DNA of 64,000 nt from Pseudomonas sp. Seg1 (GTDB taxonomy: Bacteria; Pseudomonadota; Gammaproteobacteria; Pseudomonadales; Pseudomonadaceae). Both the position numbers and the translations under genes were made by a program. Of this stretch, positions 29,594 to 40,807 are shown in pieces; the first letter of the stretch is position 1, and every line of letters begins with the position of its first letter. Below the pieces are notes generated by a model. That model had not been told where the DNA came from and made no database searches. It saw only the letters and a list, made by a program, of their open reading frames with translations. The stretch is from positions 4,448,501 through 4,512,500 of the forward strand of contig NZ_AP021903.1 in NCBI RefSeq assembly GCF_018326005.1, read 5' to 3'.

Positions 29594-29827
29594 TCAATGA
29601 AGAACCCGCGGCCCCTCTTCTTTATCGAACTCACCCTCGATCATCCGGCCTGCCATCTGCACGCCGACGCTCAGCATCGCCTTGGCGATTTCCACATGCT
29701 GACCCTGCAGGAATGTCTTGGCATCCTCGGAGAAATCCAGAGTCACCAGAGAACCCTCGTCCTCAGCCCTGCGCAGTTCGATTCGGCCGTCGGGTAACTC
29801 GACAATTTCTAGAAAGGACGTTGGCAT
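29594..29827 (-). CDS. Conserved small protein of unknown function (PA3009-like)
   Basis: A 77-residue acidic protein, MPTSFLEIVELPDGRIELRR at the start, with a mixed strand-helix pattern and no signal peptide or membrane helix. I do not recognise a domain. Position between sulA and the next conserved gene matches PA3009, which supports a real gene. It runs opposite to lexA-sulA and in the same direction as the downstream conserved genes. Confidence 0.75.
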   Translation of the reverse strand: MPTSFLEIVELPDGRIELRRAEDEGSLVTLDFSEDAKTFLQGQHVEIAKAMLSVGVQMAGRMIEGEFDKEEGPRVLH

Positions 29828-29933
29828 ATAGGTCTGTTCTCCACGAAAGGCAGGGATTATATAGACATCATTCAGGCTTCGCTCGGGATCTTGACCAGCA
29901 GCATGTTTCAGATTGCCACCGTGTCAATCGCCC

Positions 29934-30458
29934 TCAGCACTCGTTCAAGCCTTCGCGGAAACGTATCGCCAGACCTTTCAAGTTCTGCCGCCAGCTCTCC
30001 AGTTCCTCTCGACTTAGCTCTTGCGGCGCCTCTTCTTCATCCAGATTGACTGCCTGAATCAACGGCTGCGTGACGTCGCCCTTTGGTTTGTGTGGCACCC
30101 GTGGTGGCTGAAACATTGCCGAGTGTGCAGCCAGCAGTTTTGCCAGCCAGGTTTCAGAGTTGCCCGCCAACTCAACCATTTCGGCCAGTTCGGGAATCGC
30201 AATCGACTCCAGCACTTCACGCGTCAGCAGCATTTCTGCCCGAGGTGCATTGGCCTGCGGCAGACGATAAAACCCGGCGATCTCATGGCACAGCCCAAGC
30301 AATGCACCGTACAGGTGAAACAGCGCCGATTCACGCCCGGCCTGAATCAACGCCAGAGAATTCATCGCCCGCCCCTCTTCAGCGCGAGCCAAGGCTTCGA
30401 GCGACAGGCCAGCGAAATAGATCTTCTGATTGGTACGGGTATAGAGTTCGTGAGCCAT
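29934..30458 (-). CDS. Conserved hypothetical protein (PA3010-like)
   Basis: A 174-residue, mostly helical cytoplasmic protein starting MAHELYTRTNQKIYFAGLSLEAL. I chose the ATG at 30458, which has GGAGAG about eight bases upstream; a GTG five codons earlier is less likely. The N-terminal third reads like a helical bundle. It may be what is now called DUF6586, but this is a recollection. It lies 106 bases upstream of the PA3009-like gene on the same strand and downstream of topA. Confidence 0.75.
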   Translation of the reverse strand: MAHELYTRTNQKIYFAGLSLEALARAEEGRAMNSLALIQAGRESALFHLYGALLGLCHEIAGFYRLPQANAPRAEMLLTREVLESIAIPELAEMVELAGNSETWLAKLLAAHSAMFQPPRVPHKPKGDVTQPLIQAVNLDEEEAPQELSREELESWRQNLKGLAIRFREGLNEC

Positions 30459-30542
30459 GACGGCGCTCTCCACAACGAAATAATTGCTTCACACAGGCCG
30501 GACAGTGTCATGGATCAGCCGATCCCACCGCAAGCACAAAAC

Positions 30543-30586
30543 AAAAAGGCCGCATGAAAACCCGAAGGTTGTCATACGGCCTTTTC
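30543..30586 (-). terminator. Intrinsic terminator after topA
   Basis: AAAAGGCCG-C-ATG...CAT-A-CGGCCTTTT forms a long imperfect stem with an inner AACC/GGTT pair. It begins 17 bases after the topA stop and is symmetrical enough to work on both strands. Confidence 0.75.
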
Positions 30587-30602
30587 AGTACCTGACTAAC
30601 GC

Positions 30603-33236
30603 TTACTCGGCCTTGGCCTTCGCACTGCGCTTGTCTTCAACCGTCCACTTGCCACCGTCGAAATACGCCTTCCAACCGGTAGGCTTGCCGTCGACTTCAG
30701 TCTGCACGTACTGCTCCTTGGTCTTGCGGCTGTAGCGGATCACTGCTGGCAAACCATCAGGATCCTTCTGCGGCGCATCGCACAAGAAGTGGTACTTCGG
30801 ATCGATCTCATCCTTGTGCGGCAGAATCTCGATCACCAGTGGAGCACGGGTCTCACGGTTTTTCGGGAACTGACTGGCCGCCAGGAACAGGCCGGACGCA
30901 CCGTCACGCAGGATATAGGTGTCGTTGACCTTTTCGCATTTCAGCTCAGGCATCTTCACCGGATCCATCTTCGGCGGCGCCGCATCACCACTCTTCAGCA
31001 GTTTGCGGGTGTTTTTGCACGTCGGGTTGGTGCAACCGAAGAACTTGCCGAAACGACCAGTCTTGAGCTGCATCTCGCTGCCACACTTGTCGCATTCCAG
31101 GCTCGGACCTTCGTAGCCCTTGATGCGATAGCTGCCCTCTTCGATTTCGTAGCCGGCGCAATCCGGGTTGTTACCGCAGATGTGCAGCTTGCGCTTCTCG
31201 TCGAGCAGGTAGGCGTCCATCGCCGTGCTGCAGATCGGGCAGCGATGCTTGCCACGCAGTACCAACGATTCCGACTCACCTTCGTCGTCCGCCGCGATTT
31301 CGTCGCCCGGCACCAGGTTGACCGTGGCCTTGCAGCGCTCTTTCGGCGGCAGGCTGTAGCCCGAGCAACCGAGGAAAACGCCGGTCGAAGCAGTACGGAT
31401 CTGCATCGGACGACCGCAAGTGGTGCACGGAATATCGGTCATGACCGGCTGGTTGGCACGCATGCCATTTTCCGGATTTTCGGCTACTTCGAGTTTCTTT
31501 TTGAAATCGCCGTAAAACTCGTCCAGCACGTTTTTCCAGTCGCGCTCGCCCTGAGCCACGTCATCGAGGTTCTCTTCCATGCCGGCGGTGAAACCGTAGT
31601 CCATGAGGTTCGAGAAGCTCTCCGACAGACGCTCGGTAACGATGTCGCCCATCTTTTCCGAGTAGAAACGGCGGTTGTGCAGGGTCACGTAGCCGCGATC
31701 CTGGATGGTCGAAATGATCGCTGCGTAGGTCGAAGGACGACCGATGCCGCGTTTCTCCATTTCCTTGACCAGGCTGGCTTCGGAGTAACGGGCCGGCGGC
31801 TTGGTAAAGTGCTGGGACGGATCAAGCTTGATCAGCTTCATCACGTCGCCCTGCGCCATGTCTGGCAGAACGTCGTCATCGCCAGGCTTGGCAATCTGCG
31901 GCATCACGCGGGTGTAACCGTCGAACTTGAGGATACGGCCTTTGGCACGCAGCTCGAAGTCACCAGCGCCGACGCTGACCGTGGTCGACAGGTATTGCGC
32001 CGGTAGCATCTGGCACGCCAGGAACTGACGCCAGATCAGCTCGTAGAGACGCTCAGCATCACGCTCCATGCCCGTCAGCTTGCTCGGGATGGTGTTGGCG
32101 TCAGACGGACGAATCGCTTCGTGAGCCTCTTGCGCGCCTTCTTTGCTGCTGTAGACATTCGGCGTTTCCGGCAGGTACTTCTTGCCGAATTCGTCTTCGA
32201 TGTAAGCACGTGCCATCGTCACGGCATCGGCCGAGAGGTTGGTCGAGTCGGTACGCATATAAGTGATGTAGCCGGCTTCGTACAGACGCTGGGCCATCAT
32301 CATGGTTTTCTTCACGCCGAAGCCCAGGCGATTGCTCGCAGCCTGTTGCAAAGTGGACGTGATGAACGGCGCCGACGGCTTGCTGCTGGTCGGTTTGTCT
32401 TCGCGCTTGACGATGCTGTAGCTGGAAGCCTTGAGCTTCTCCAGCGCGGCCATGGCCTGAGCTTCGTTCAGCGGCTTGAAGGCTTCGCCCTTTTCGCGAG
32501 CGACTTCGAAACGCACGGTCGAGCCTTTGGTGGTGCCGAGATCGGCATGCACTTCCCAGTACTCTTCCGGGTTGAAAGCACGAATTTCGCGCTCACGCTC
32601 GACCACCAGCTTCACGGCAACCGATTGCACGCGACCGGCGGACAGGCCACGGGCGATCTTCGCCCACAGCAGCGGCGAAACCATGTAACCCACAACGCGA
32701 TCGAGGAAACGACGCGCCTGTTGTGCGTTGACGCGATCGATATCCAGCTCGCCCGGTTCCGAGAAGGCTTCCTGAATCGCCTTCTTGGTGATTTCGTTGA
32801 ACACCACGCGCTTGTAGCGGCTGTCGTCACCACCGATGGCTTCGCGCAGGTGCCAGGCAATGGCTTCCCCCTCGCGATCCAAGTCGGTTGCGAGATAGAT
32901 GGTGTCAGCATCTTTGGCGAGCCGGCGCAGCTCTTCGATGACCTTCTCTTTGCCCGGGAGGATCTCGTACTGGGCTTTCCACCCATGATCGGGATCGACA
33001 CCCATACGCGAGACGAGCTGCTTGCGCGCTTTCTCTTTCGGCGAGAGCACCGGACCTTCGCCCGCAGCAGCCTTGCCGCGCTTGGCGGCTGGCTCTTTGC
33101 TGGCGCTAGCCGAACCGCTGGTGGGCAGGTCTCGGATATGGCCGATACTCGACTTCACCACGTATTGGTTACCCAGATACTTGTTGATGGTCTTGGCCTT
33201 AGCCGGGGATTCCACAATGACCAGCGATTTGCCCAT
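30603..33236 (-). CDS. topA: DNA topoisomerase I
   Basis: An 877-residue type IA topoisomerase that relaxes negative supercoils. It opens with the Toprim motif [20 protein letters not shown]; the catalytic Tyr is in [15 protein letters not shown] near residue 330. Zinc ribbons follow after about residue 600: [14 protein letters not shown]..., [13 protein letters not shown]..., and [13 protein letters not shown].... The tail is rich in Lys and Ala. An insert rich in Ala, Ser and Lys (about residues 40-65) follows the Toprim start. It is a single gene in the PA3011 position. Confidence 0.97.
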   Translation of the reverse strand: MGKSLVIVESPAKAKTINKYLGNQYVVKSSIGHIRDLPTSGSASASKEPAAKRGKAAAGEGPVLSPKEKARKQLVSRMGVDPDHGWKAQYEILPGKEKVIEELRRLAKDADTIYLATDLDREGEAIAWHLREAIGGDDSRYKRVVFNEITKKAIQEAFSEPGELDIDRVNAQQARRFLDRVVGYMVSPLLWAKIARGLSAGRVQSVAVKLVVEREREIRAFNPEEYWEVHADLGTTKGSTVRFEVAREKGEAFKPLNEAQAMAALEKLKASSYSIVKREDKPTSSKPSAPFITSTLQQAASNRLGFGVKKTMMMAQRLYEAGYITYMRTDSTNLSADAVTMARAYIEDEFGKKYLPETPNVYSSKEGAQEAHEAIRPSDANTIPSKLTGMERDAERLYELIWRQFLACQMLPAQYLSTTVSVGAGDFELRAKGRILKFDGYTRVMPQIAKPGDDDVLPDMAQGDVMKLIKLDPSQHFTKPPARYSEASLVKEMEKRGIGRPSTYAAIISTIQDRGYVTLHNRRFYSEKMGDIVTERLSESFSNLMDYGFTAGMEENLDDVAQGERDWKNVLDEFYGDFKKKLEVAENPENGMRANQPVMTDIPCTTCGRPMQIRTASTGVFLGCSGYSLPPKERCKATVNLVPGDEIAADDEGESESLVLRGKHRCPICSTAMDAYLLDEKRKLHICGNNPDCAGYEIEEGSYRIKGYEGPSLECDKCGSEMQLKTGRFGKFFGCTNPTCKNTRKLLKSGDAAPPKMDPVKMPELKCEKVNDTYILRDGASGLFLAASQFPKNRETRAPLVIEILPHKDEIDPKYHFLCDAPQKDPDGLPAVIRYSRKTKEQYVQTEVDGKPTGWKAYFDGGKWTVEDKRSAKAKAE

Positions 33237-33350
33237 GGATCAGAAAATTCCTGAATTCTAGAAGTGAAAGGCGGTTGGCGCCTGACGCGGCACCGCTATA
33301 TATAGTTGATACAAGGTGAGGTCAAGCACAGGGTTCTGTGCGAACTCGCC

Positions 33351-33605
33351 TTATGCCTTGGAAAAAAGGCTCGGTTCGGCTTGCACCAAAGCAAAGCGTG
33401 GCACCTGCTCGCCGTCAACCTCGACCGACTCGAGAAACATGCTCAAGGGGCGAACCCAAAAGCCGTAATCGCCATACAGGGCTTGGTAGAACACCACTTC
33501 TTCTTCGGTTTCGGAATGCCGCGCAACACTGAATACGCGGTACTGCGGACCTTTGTAATGTTGGTAGAGCCCAGGTTGTATCGGCACGCTTCGGCCCTCA
33601 CTCAA
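33351..33605 (-). CDS. DUF1653 small protein
   Basis: An 84-residue protein with the DUF1653 pattern: IQPGLYQHYKGPQYRVFSVARHSETEEEVVFYQALYG and FWVRPLSMFLESVE (the first stretch is split here only for reading). This fold is a small SH3-like barrel; its function is unknown. It lies between topA and fadA as PA3012 does. An AT-rich stretch upstream (33600-33645) separates it from the fadA terminator. Confidence 0.87.
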   Translation of the reverse strand: MSEGRSVPIQPGLYQHYKGPQYRVFSVARHSETEEEVVFYQALYGDYGFWVRPLSMFLESVEVDGEQVPRFALVQAEPSLFSKA

Positions 33606-33637
33606 ATTTTTTCAAAATAAAAACAAAATAAATCCAC

Positions 33638-33667
33638 AAAAACAAAAACCGGGGCACTTGGCCCCGG
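33638..33667 (-). terminator. Intrinsic terminator of fadBA
   Basis: CCGGGGC and GCCCCGG pair around ACTTG; on the minus strand the stem is followed by GGTTTTTGTTTTTG. It begins 18 bases after the fadA stop. Confidence 0.85.
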
Positions 33668-33685
33668 CTTCCATCGACGAGACGC

Positions 33686-34876
<1,191 letters not shown>

Positions 34877-34890
34877 CTAGTTGGGGGCGC

Positions 34891-37038
34891 TTAACCGAAG
34901 AAGCTCTGGCCGTTTTTGGCCATTTCGCGCAGCTTCGCGGTCGGGTGGTACAGCGCGCCCAAATCAGCGTACTGGTCAGCCAGGGCAACGAACTCGGCAA
35001 CACCAATCGAATCGATGTAGCGCAGCGCACCGCCACGGAATGGAGGGAAACCGATGCCGTAGACCAGACCCATGTCGGCTTCGGCGGCAGTTTCAACGAT
35101 GCCGTCTTCCAGGCAACGCACGGTTTCCAGGCACAGCGGGATCATCATCCAGTTGATGATGTCTTCGTCAGTGACTTCACGCTGCTCGTAAACGATCGGC
35201 TTGAGCACTTCCAGCACCGACGGATCGGCGACCTTCTTCTGCTTGCCTTTCTTGTCGGCCTCGTAGGCATAGAAGCCCTTGCCGTTCTTCTGACCCAGGC
35301 GCTTGGCTTCGTAAAGCACGTCGATGGCCGAGCGACGGTCATCCTTCATGCGATCCGGGAAGCCTTCAGCCATCACGTCACGACCGTGGTGACCGGTGTC
35401 GATGCCGACTACGTCCATCAGGTAGGCCGGGCCCATTGGCCAGCCGAATTTTTCCATGACTTTGTCGATACGGACGAAGTCGACACCGGCGCTGACCAGT
35501 TTGGCGAAACCGCCGAAGTACGGGAACAGCACGCGGTTGACCAGGAAGCCCGGGCAGTCATTGACGACGATCGGGTTCTTGCCCATTTTCTTGGCGTAAG
35601 CAACAGTGGTGGCGACGGCCAGCTCGCTGGACTTCTCGCCACGGATCACTTCCACCAGCGGCATCATGTGCACCGGGTTGAAGAAGTGCATGCCTACGAA
35701 GTTTTCCGGACGCTTGAGGGCCTTGGCCAGCAAGCTGATGGAAATGGTCGAGGTGTTGGACGCGAGGATGGTGTCCTCTTTGACCTGGGCTTCGACTTCA
35801 GCCAGTACGGCTTGCTTGACCTTCGGGTTCTCGACCACAGCTTCGACAACCAGATCAACGTGACCGAAGTCGCCGTAGGACAGGGTCGGACGAATGCCGT
35901 TGAGCACTTCAGCCATTTTCGCAGCGGTCATGCGACCTTTATCAACGCGGCCAACCAGCAGCTTGGCGGCTTCGGCCAGACCCTGCTCGATACCGTGCTC
36001 GTTGATGTCCTTCATCAGGATCGGCGTGCCTTTGGAGGCCGACTGGTAGGCGATACCGCCACCCATAATGCCAGCACCAAGCACAGCGGCCTGATTCACG
36101 TCTTTGGCGATTTCGTCGTAGGCCTTGGCCTTTTTCTTCAGCTCCTGATCATTCAGGAACAGGCCGATCAAGCTCTGCGCGGCAGAGGTCTTGGCCAACT
36201 TGACGAAACCTGCAGCTTCGATTTCCAGCGCCTTGTCACGACCGAAGTTCGCGGCTTTCTGGATGGTCTTGATTGCTTCAACCGGCGCCGGGTAATTCGG
36301 GCCAGCTTGACCGGCGACGAAACCTTTGGCGGTTTCGAAAGCCATCATCTGTTCAATGGCGTTCAGCTTGAGTTTTTCAAGTTTCGGCTGACGCTTGGCC
36401 TTGAAGTCGAACTCGCCGGAGATAGCGCGTTTGATCAGTTCCAGGGCAGCTTCCTGCAGCTTCTCAGGAGCAACCACGGCGTCGACGGCGCTGACTTTCA
36501 GGGCGTCTTCAGGGCGGTTTTCCTTGCCGGCTGCAATCCATTCGATGGCGTTGTCGACACCGATCAGACGCGGCAGACGCACGGTGCCGCCGAAGCCTGG
36601 GTAGATGCCCAGTTTGACTTCCGGCAGACCGATCTTGGCCTTGGTGGACATAACCCGATAGTCAGCCGCCAGGCACATTTCCAGACCGCCGCCCAGTGCG
36701 ATGCCATTAATGGCCACTACGGTTGGGACGTTGAGGTCTTCGAAATCACTGAAGATCTTGTTGGCTTCGAGATTGCCAGCAACCAGCTCGGCATCCGGCA
36801 GCTTGAAGTTGTCGACAAATTCGGTGATGTCGGCGCCGACGATGAACACGTCCTTGCCACTGCTGACGATCACGCCCTTGATCGAAGCATCTGCCTTGAT
36901 GGTGTCTACGGCCTGACGCAGTTCGTTCAGGGTTAGACGGTTGAACTTGTTGACGGACTCACCCTTGAGGTCGAATTTCAATTCGACGATGCCACTTTCA
37001 AGAGCTTTAACCGTGATGGCTTTACCTTCGTAAATCAT
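34891..37038 (-). CDS. fadB: Fatty-acid oxidation complex alpha subunit
   Basis: A 715-residue multifunctional enzyme: enoyl-CoA hydratase/isomerase (residues 1-190, with [14 protein letters not shown]) and 3-hydroxyacyl-CoA dehydrogenase (from about 310, NAD motif [16 protein letters not shown], then [15 protein letters not shown]). I chose the ATG at 37038, giving [16 protein letters not shown], the family start, with GGAGAT upstream; an open extension of 51 codons is not conserved in type. It heads the fadBA operon and corresponds to PA3014 (faoA). Distant PsrA-like half-sites lie about 150 bases upstream. Confidence 0.96.
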   Translation of the reverse strand: MIYEGKAITVKALESGIVELKFDLKGESVNKFNRLTLNELRQAVDTIKADASIKGVIVSSGKDVFIVGADITEFVDNFKLPDAELVAGNLEANKIFSDFEDLNVPTVVAINGIALGGGLEMCLAADYRVMSTKAKIGLPEVKLGIYPGFGGTVRLPRLIGVDNAIEWIAAGKENRPEDALKVSAVDAVVAPEKLQEAALELIKRAISGEFDFKAKRQPKLEKLKLNAIEQMMAFETAKGFVAGQAGPNYPAPVEAIKTIQKAANFGRDKALEIEAAGFVKLAKTSAAQSLIGLFLNDQELKKKAKAYDEIAKDVNQAAVLGAGIMGGGIAYQSASKGTPILMKDINEHGIEQGLAEAAKLLVGRVDKGRMTAAKMAEVLNGIRPTLSYGDFGHVDLVVEAVVENPKVKQAVLAEVEAQVKEDTILASNTSTISISLLAKALKRPENFVGMHFFNPVHMMPLVEVIRGEKSSELAVATTVAYAKKMGKNPIVVNDCPGFLVNRVLFPYFGGFAKLVSAGVDFVRIDKVMEKFGWPMGPAYLMDVVGIDTGHHGRDVMAEGFPDRMKDDRRSAIDVLYEAKRLGQKNGKGFYAYEADKKGKQKKVADPSVLEVLKPIVYEQREVTDEDIINWMMIPLCLETVRCLEDGIVETAAEADMGLVYGIGFPPFRGGALRYIDSIGVAEFVALADQYADLGALYHPTAKLREMAKNGQSFFG

Positions 37039-37188
37039 CAACTGATCTCCACGATATGGAAGCTGAACAGTACACGTCGGACGCAGGCGAATGGCTTGGC
37101 AGGACGCTTTTTCGTCGATGCTGACGCCAATCCACCCGGCACACCCGCCAACGCGATAGTCGGGATTCTGTAGGAGCGGTCTGTAAGA

Positions 37189-37215
37189 CAAACGCTCAAT
37201 TCATACGCCCGTTTG
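37189..37215 (-). promoter_or_regulatory. Spaced PsrA-like half-sites upstream of fadB
   Basis: CAAACG (37189-37194) and CGTTTG (37210-37215) form an inverted pair with 15 bases between, against the 2-4 of known PsrA sites. It may be a degenerate operator or chance. Confidence 0.25.
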
Positions 37216-37399
37216 ATTTGGGTACGTCACCTTCACGGAATTTCCGACAATTGTCAATCGCCCAAAATACGGGTTGAAATGCGACTTTGCGGTCATTTCC
37301 GTACCACGAAGACCAGCAACACGCGTCTGCATGTGAAGCCATTCATAGAATCAATAGTTAGAAAATTCGCCCTAATTCGCAACGAGCCCTGTTTAAAAG

Positions 37400-37514
37400 G
37401 CTACGCTGGCTGGGACTACAGAGAAAGTGCGCTTGCCGCTCGACGCGACCGGCATCAAAAAAGTTTCCGGCCTGCCTGGCCAACCCAGCCCGATGAATCA
37501 TGTCGGGCTTTTTA
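37400..37514 (+). ncRNA. Candidate small RNA ending in an intrinsic terminator
   Basis: The 527-base gap 37039-37565 between two minus-strand genes holds no convincing gene. On the plus strand AGCCCGA (37487-37493) and TCGGGCT (37503-37509) form a terminator with TTTTTA after it, and no plus-strand gene lies upstream to need it. The preceding 90 bases can form a GGCC-rich hairpin. The 5' end given is a guess; no clear promoter was found. An ORF of 152 codons crossing this place reads straight through the terminator and is unlikely to be real. Confidence 0.35.
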
Positions 37515-37565
37515 TTGCTCGTCTGCCGGACGCTTCACACCATTGCAGTGCGAAAAGTCCGCGCG

Positions 37566-38003
37566 TCATGCCAGCGCTTTCAGTGTGGCGTCGATATCCT
37601 GCAGAACCGTTGCTTCGCCCTTCTCGCCCCAATATAAGGCGATCATCTGTTTATCCGCCTCGACCTTGTAGACATTGTCCGGCAATTTTTCGAAATGATT
37701 GAGCAGTGCCCGATCCTCGCAGACCTCCTGCCACTGATTGACCCAGACACCCGGCGATTTTTGCCAGTAAGTCCAGCACGCCGGCTGATTGCCACGCCGC
37801 GGGCGATGGTACTGCGCGCAGGGGCTTGGCGGCTCTTGCGAGAGCCAATGCGGCCACTCCTGAGGCGCCAGCTGCATGGCCAGCCCGATGCGCCGCGCCT
37901 CCATACGCAGGGCGATGCGCCCGCTCTGCGCGCGCGATGGACGCAACCACGCCAGCGGACTCAATACCACCAGCAGGATTGACACCACTATCCAGACCGT
38001 CAT
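37566..38003 (-). CDS. N-anchored conserved hypothetical protein (PA3016-like)
   Basis: A 145-residue protein with one N-terminal membrane helix (residues about 3-20, VWIVVSILLVVLSPLAWL) and a soluble remainder that probably faces the cytoplasm or periplasm. It contains a CAQY...CWTY pair and ends in an acidic helix. I chose the ATG at 38003 because GGGAG lies seven bases upstream. No known domain is recognised. It is divergent from the universal stress protein gene, as in the PA3016-PA3017 pair. Confidence 0.72.
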   Translation of the reverse strand: MTVWIVVSILLVVLSPLAWLRPSRAQSGRIALRMEARRIGLAMQLAPQEWPHWLSQEPPSPCAQYHRPRRGNQPACWTYWQKSPGVWVNQWQEVCEDRALLNHFEKLPDNVYKVEADKQMIALYWGEKGEATVLQDIDATLKALA

Positions 38004-38106
38004 ATCTGTACTCCCGAATCTTGATGAGCCCATTGCGTCACTTTGGAACCAATGCGCTTGAAACCAGCCATACTTAACAATATTGAACCCTCACGAGGAG
38101 CACCTC

Positions 38107-38544
38107 ATGCCCTACCACCACATCCTGGTCGCCGTAGACCTGACTGAAGAGTGCGACCCTGTCATCCACCGCGCCCGAGAGCTGTCGGTGAGCAACGGCG
38201 CCAAGCTGTCGCTGGTGCATATCGTCGAGCCGATGGCCATGGCGTTCGGTGGCGACGTGCCAATGGACCTGTCACAACTGCAACAGCAACAGTTCGATCA
38301 GGCCAAAGAGCGGCTTGAGCGCTTGAAACTCAAGTACTCCGAACTCGAAGGCGCCAACTGCCACTTGACCTACGGCCAGCCACGCCAGGAAATCCATCAT
38401 TTCGCCAAGGAACAGGCGTGCGATCTGATCGTGGTCGGCAGCCATGGTCGTCACGGTCTGGCATTGCTCCTCGGCTCGACCGCCAACGATGTACTACACG
38501 GCGCACCTTGCGATGTGCTGGCGGTGCACCTCGTCAAACGCTGA
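38107..38544 (+). CDS. Universal stress protein, UspA family
   Basis: A 145-residue cytoplasmic protein: MPYHHILVAVDLTEECDP at the start and the ATP-binding loop GSHGRHGLALLLGSTANDVL (G2xG9xG(S/T) pattern) near residue 112-130. Start at 38107 is supported by a GAGGAG site. UspA proteins bind nucleotides and aid survival under stress; the trigger here is unknown. It corresponds to PA3017. A partial REP fragment (38549-38570) follows it. Confidence 0.92.
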   Translation: MPYHHILVAVDLTEECDPVIHRARELSVSNGAKLSLVHIVEPMAMAFGGDVPMDLSQLQQQQFDQAKERLERLKLKYSELEGANCHLTYGQPRQEIHHFAKEQACDLIVVGSHGRHGLALLLGSTANDVLHGAPCDVLAVHLVKR

Positions 38545-38618
38545 GATACATAACCTGTGGGAGCGATCAGCCCGCCCCAACAATGGATCCGCATCGACCT
38601 GTAGCTCGCATCGCATAT

Positions 38619-38657
38619 GAAAAGCCCGGCGTTCATCACTGAACGCCGGGCTTTTTC
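38619..38657. terminator. Bidirectional intrinsic terminator, usp/uup
   Basis: AAAAGCCCGGCGTTCA and TGAACGCCGGGCTTTTT form a 13-bp or longer stem around TCAC. It lies between the convergent genes and has A and T runs on either side. Confidence 0.9.
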
Positions 38658-38670
38658 ACATCAGAGACAA

Positions 38671-40593
38671 TCAGGCATCCAGCTCGGCCCATCGCTCCAC
38701 CAACGCATCCAGCTCAGCCTGCAACTGCTCCAGCGAAGCAATCACCTTGGCCGTTTCAGCCGCCGGACGCTGGTAGAAACCGGCTTCAGCCATCTCAGCC
38801 TCAACAGCAGCGATCTGCTGTTCCTTGGCGTCGATATCGCCCGGCAACGCTTCCAGCTCGCGTTGCAGCTTGTAGCTCAACTTCTTCTTGGCAGCCGGGG
38901 CAGCGGCGGCAGGCGCTGCGACCACAGCAGGCTCAGCAGTGACCACCGCCGAATTCAAGTCAGCCTTGCCCGACTTGCTTTCGGTCACGCCCAACAGGCG
39001 CGGCGAGCCGCCCTGACGGATCCAGTCCTGATAGCCACCGACGTATTCACGCACCTTGCCTTCGCCTTCAAAAACCAGGGTGCTGGTCACGACGTTGTCG
39101 AGGAATGCCCGGTCGTGGCTGACCATCAGCACGGTGCCGTTGAAGGTCAGCAGCACTTCTTCGAGCAACTCGAGGGTTTCCACGTCGAGGTCGTTGGTCG
39201 GTTCGTCGAGGACCAGCAGGTTCGCCGGTTTGCTGAACAGTTTGGCCAGCAACAGACGCGCACGCTCACCACCCGACAGCGCCTTGACCGGCGTGCGGGC
39301 ACGCTGCGGGCTGAACAGGAAGTCGCCAAGGTAGCTCAGTACGTGACGGCTCTGGCCGTCGATATCGATGAAGTCGCGACCTTCGGCAACGTTATCGATA
39401 ACGGTTTTTTCCAGATCCAGTTGATGGCGCAACTGGTCGAAGTAAGCCACGTCGATCCGCGTACCCTCCTCCACTGTGCCGCTGGTCGGTTGCAGACCGC
39501 TGAGCATCAGCTTCAACAGAGTGGTCTTGCCGGTACCGTTGGCGCCGAGCAAACCGATACGGTCGCCGCGCGTCAGGACCATCGAGAAATCCTTGATCAG
39601 GAACGGGCCGCCCGGGTGAGCGAAACTCACGTTCTCGAGCACCATCACCTGCTTGCCGGATTTGTCGGCAGTGTCCAGCTGAATGTTGGCCTTGCCGGTG
39701 CGCTCACGACGCTCGCTGCGCTCAACACGCAGGGCTTTCAGGGCACGGACGCGGCCTTCGTTACGGGTGCGACGGGCCTTGATGCCCTGGCGAATCCAGA
39801 CTTCTTCCTGAGCCAGTTTCTTGTCGAACAACGCGTTCGCGGTTTCTTCGGCCGCCAGCGCAGCCTCTTTGTGCACGAGGAAACTGGCGTAGTCGCCGTT
39901 CCAGTCGATCAGACCGCCGCGATCCAGTTCAAGGATGCGCGTGGCAAGATTTTGCAGGAAGGAACGGTCGTGCGTGATGAACAGCACGGCGCCCTGGAAA
40001 TCTTTCAGCGCTTCTTCAAGCCAGGCAATCGCACCGATGTCCAAGTGGTTGGTCGGTTCGTCGAGCAGCAGCAGATCCGGCTCGGACACCAGCGCCTGCG
40101 CCAGCAGCACGCGACGACGCCAGCCGCCGGACAACTGGGCGAGGGTCTTGTCGGCCGGCAGTTGCAGGCGGCTCAGGGTACTTTCGACCAGGGTCTGCAA
40201 GCGCCAGCCATCACGGGCTTCGAGGTCTTGCTGAACGTGCATCAGCTTGTTGAGGTCTTCTTCAGTGACGCAGTTCTGCGCAAGGTGATGGTACTCGGCG
40301 AGCAACGCGCCCACACCATCGAGGCCTTCGGCAACCACGTCGAACACAGTCCGATCGTCGGCCACTGGCAATTCTTGCGGCAATTCGCCGATTTTCAGAC
40401 CGGGGGCACGCCACACCGAGCCGTCATCGGGCTTCTGGTCGCCCTTGACCAGTTTCATCATGCTGGACTTGCCAGTGCCGTTGCGGCCGATGATGCACAC
40501 CCGCTCACCACGGGCGATCTGCCAGGACACCTTGTCCAACAACGGCATCGCGCCGAATGCAAGGGACACATCGCTGAATTTGAGCAGGGTCAT
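38671..40593 (-). CDS. uup: ABC-F family ATPase Uup
   Basis: A 640-residue soluble twin-ATPase without membrane segments. Walker A motifs are GRNGTGKSS near residue 37 and GANGTGKTT near 350; signatures LSGGWRRR and LSGGERAR, with Walker B LLLLDEPTNHLD and LLVLDEPTNDLD. The linker between them is long and basic, and the C-terminus is a coiled coil (ELEALPGDIDAKEQQI) as in Uup. ABC-F proteins act on ribosomes; Uup also affects transposon excision. I chose MTLLKFSDVSLAFG at 40593; the frame opens nine codons earlier. It corresponds to PA3019. Confidence 0.92.
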   Translation of the reverse strand: MTLLKFSDVSLAFGAMPLLDKVSWQIARGERVCIIGRNGTGKSSMMKLVKGDQKPDDGSVWRAPGLKIGELPQELPVADDRTVFDVVAEGLDGVGALLAEYHHLAQNCVTEEDLNKLMHVQQDLEARDGWRLQTLVESTLSRLQLPADKTLAQLSGGWRRRVLLAQALVSEPDLLLLDEPTNHLDIGAIAWLEEALKDFQGAVLFITHDRSFLQNLATRILELDRGGLIDWNGDYASFLVHKEAALAAEETANALFDKKLAQEEVWIRQGIKARRTRNEGRVRALKALRVERSERRERTGKANIQLDTADKSGKQVMVLENVSFAHPGGPFLIKDFSMVLTRGDRIGLLGANGTGKTTLLKLMLSGLQPTSGTVEEGTRIDVAYFDQLRHQLDLEKTVIDNVAEGRDFIDIDGQSRHVLSYLGDFLFSPQRARTPVKALSGGERARLLLAKLFSKPANLLVLDEPTNDLDVETLELLEEVLLTFNGTVLMVSHDRAFLDNVVTSTLVFEGEGKVREYVGGYQDWIRQGGSPRLLGVTESKSGKADLNSAVVTAEPAVVAAPAAAAPAAKKKLSYKLQRELEALPGDIDAKEQQIAAVEAEMAEAGFYQRPAAETAKVIASLEQLQAELDALVERWAELDA

Positions 40594-40807
40594 GAGCTTC
40601 TCCAAAAACCGGGCGCGCATTCTACCTGACTTAGGGCTTCAGCAGGCCGGCAATTTGTCTGTCGAAGCACTCTGCACAACATTTGTTGCGAACTTGTGCT
40701 GTGAGGCCCGCAAAGCTTTCGCCGCTTGCTGGCAAAAGGCTAAGCTACAGACAATTCAGTGCTGATTCAGGTCGGCACTTGTCATGATTTCTCTGCCCGG
40801 ATGTCTC

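Noticed and set aside
34945..36936. 663-codon plus-strand ORF opposite fadB
   Set aside because: It mirrors fadB codon by codon; high-GC third positions open the opposite frame. No family features, and fadB is certain.
37213..37671. 152-codon plus-strand ORF upstream of the PA3016-like gene
   Set aside because: It crosses an intrinsic terminator and overlaps the 3' end of the real minus-strand gene; no family resemblance.
38617..40629. 670-codon plus-strand ORF opposite uup
   Set aside because: It is an antisense shadow rich in His, Gln, Arg and Val; the minus strand has all ABC-F motifs.
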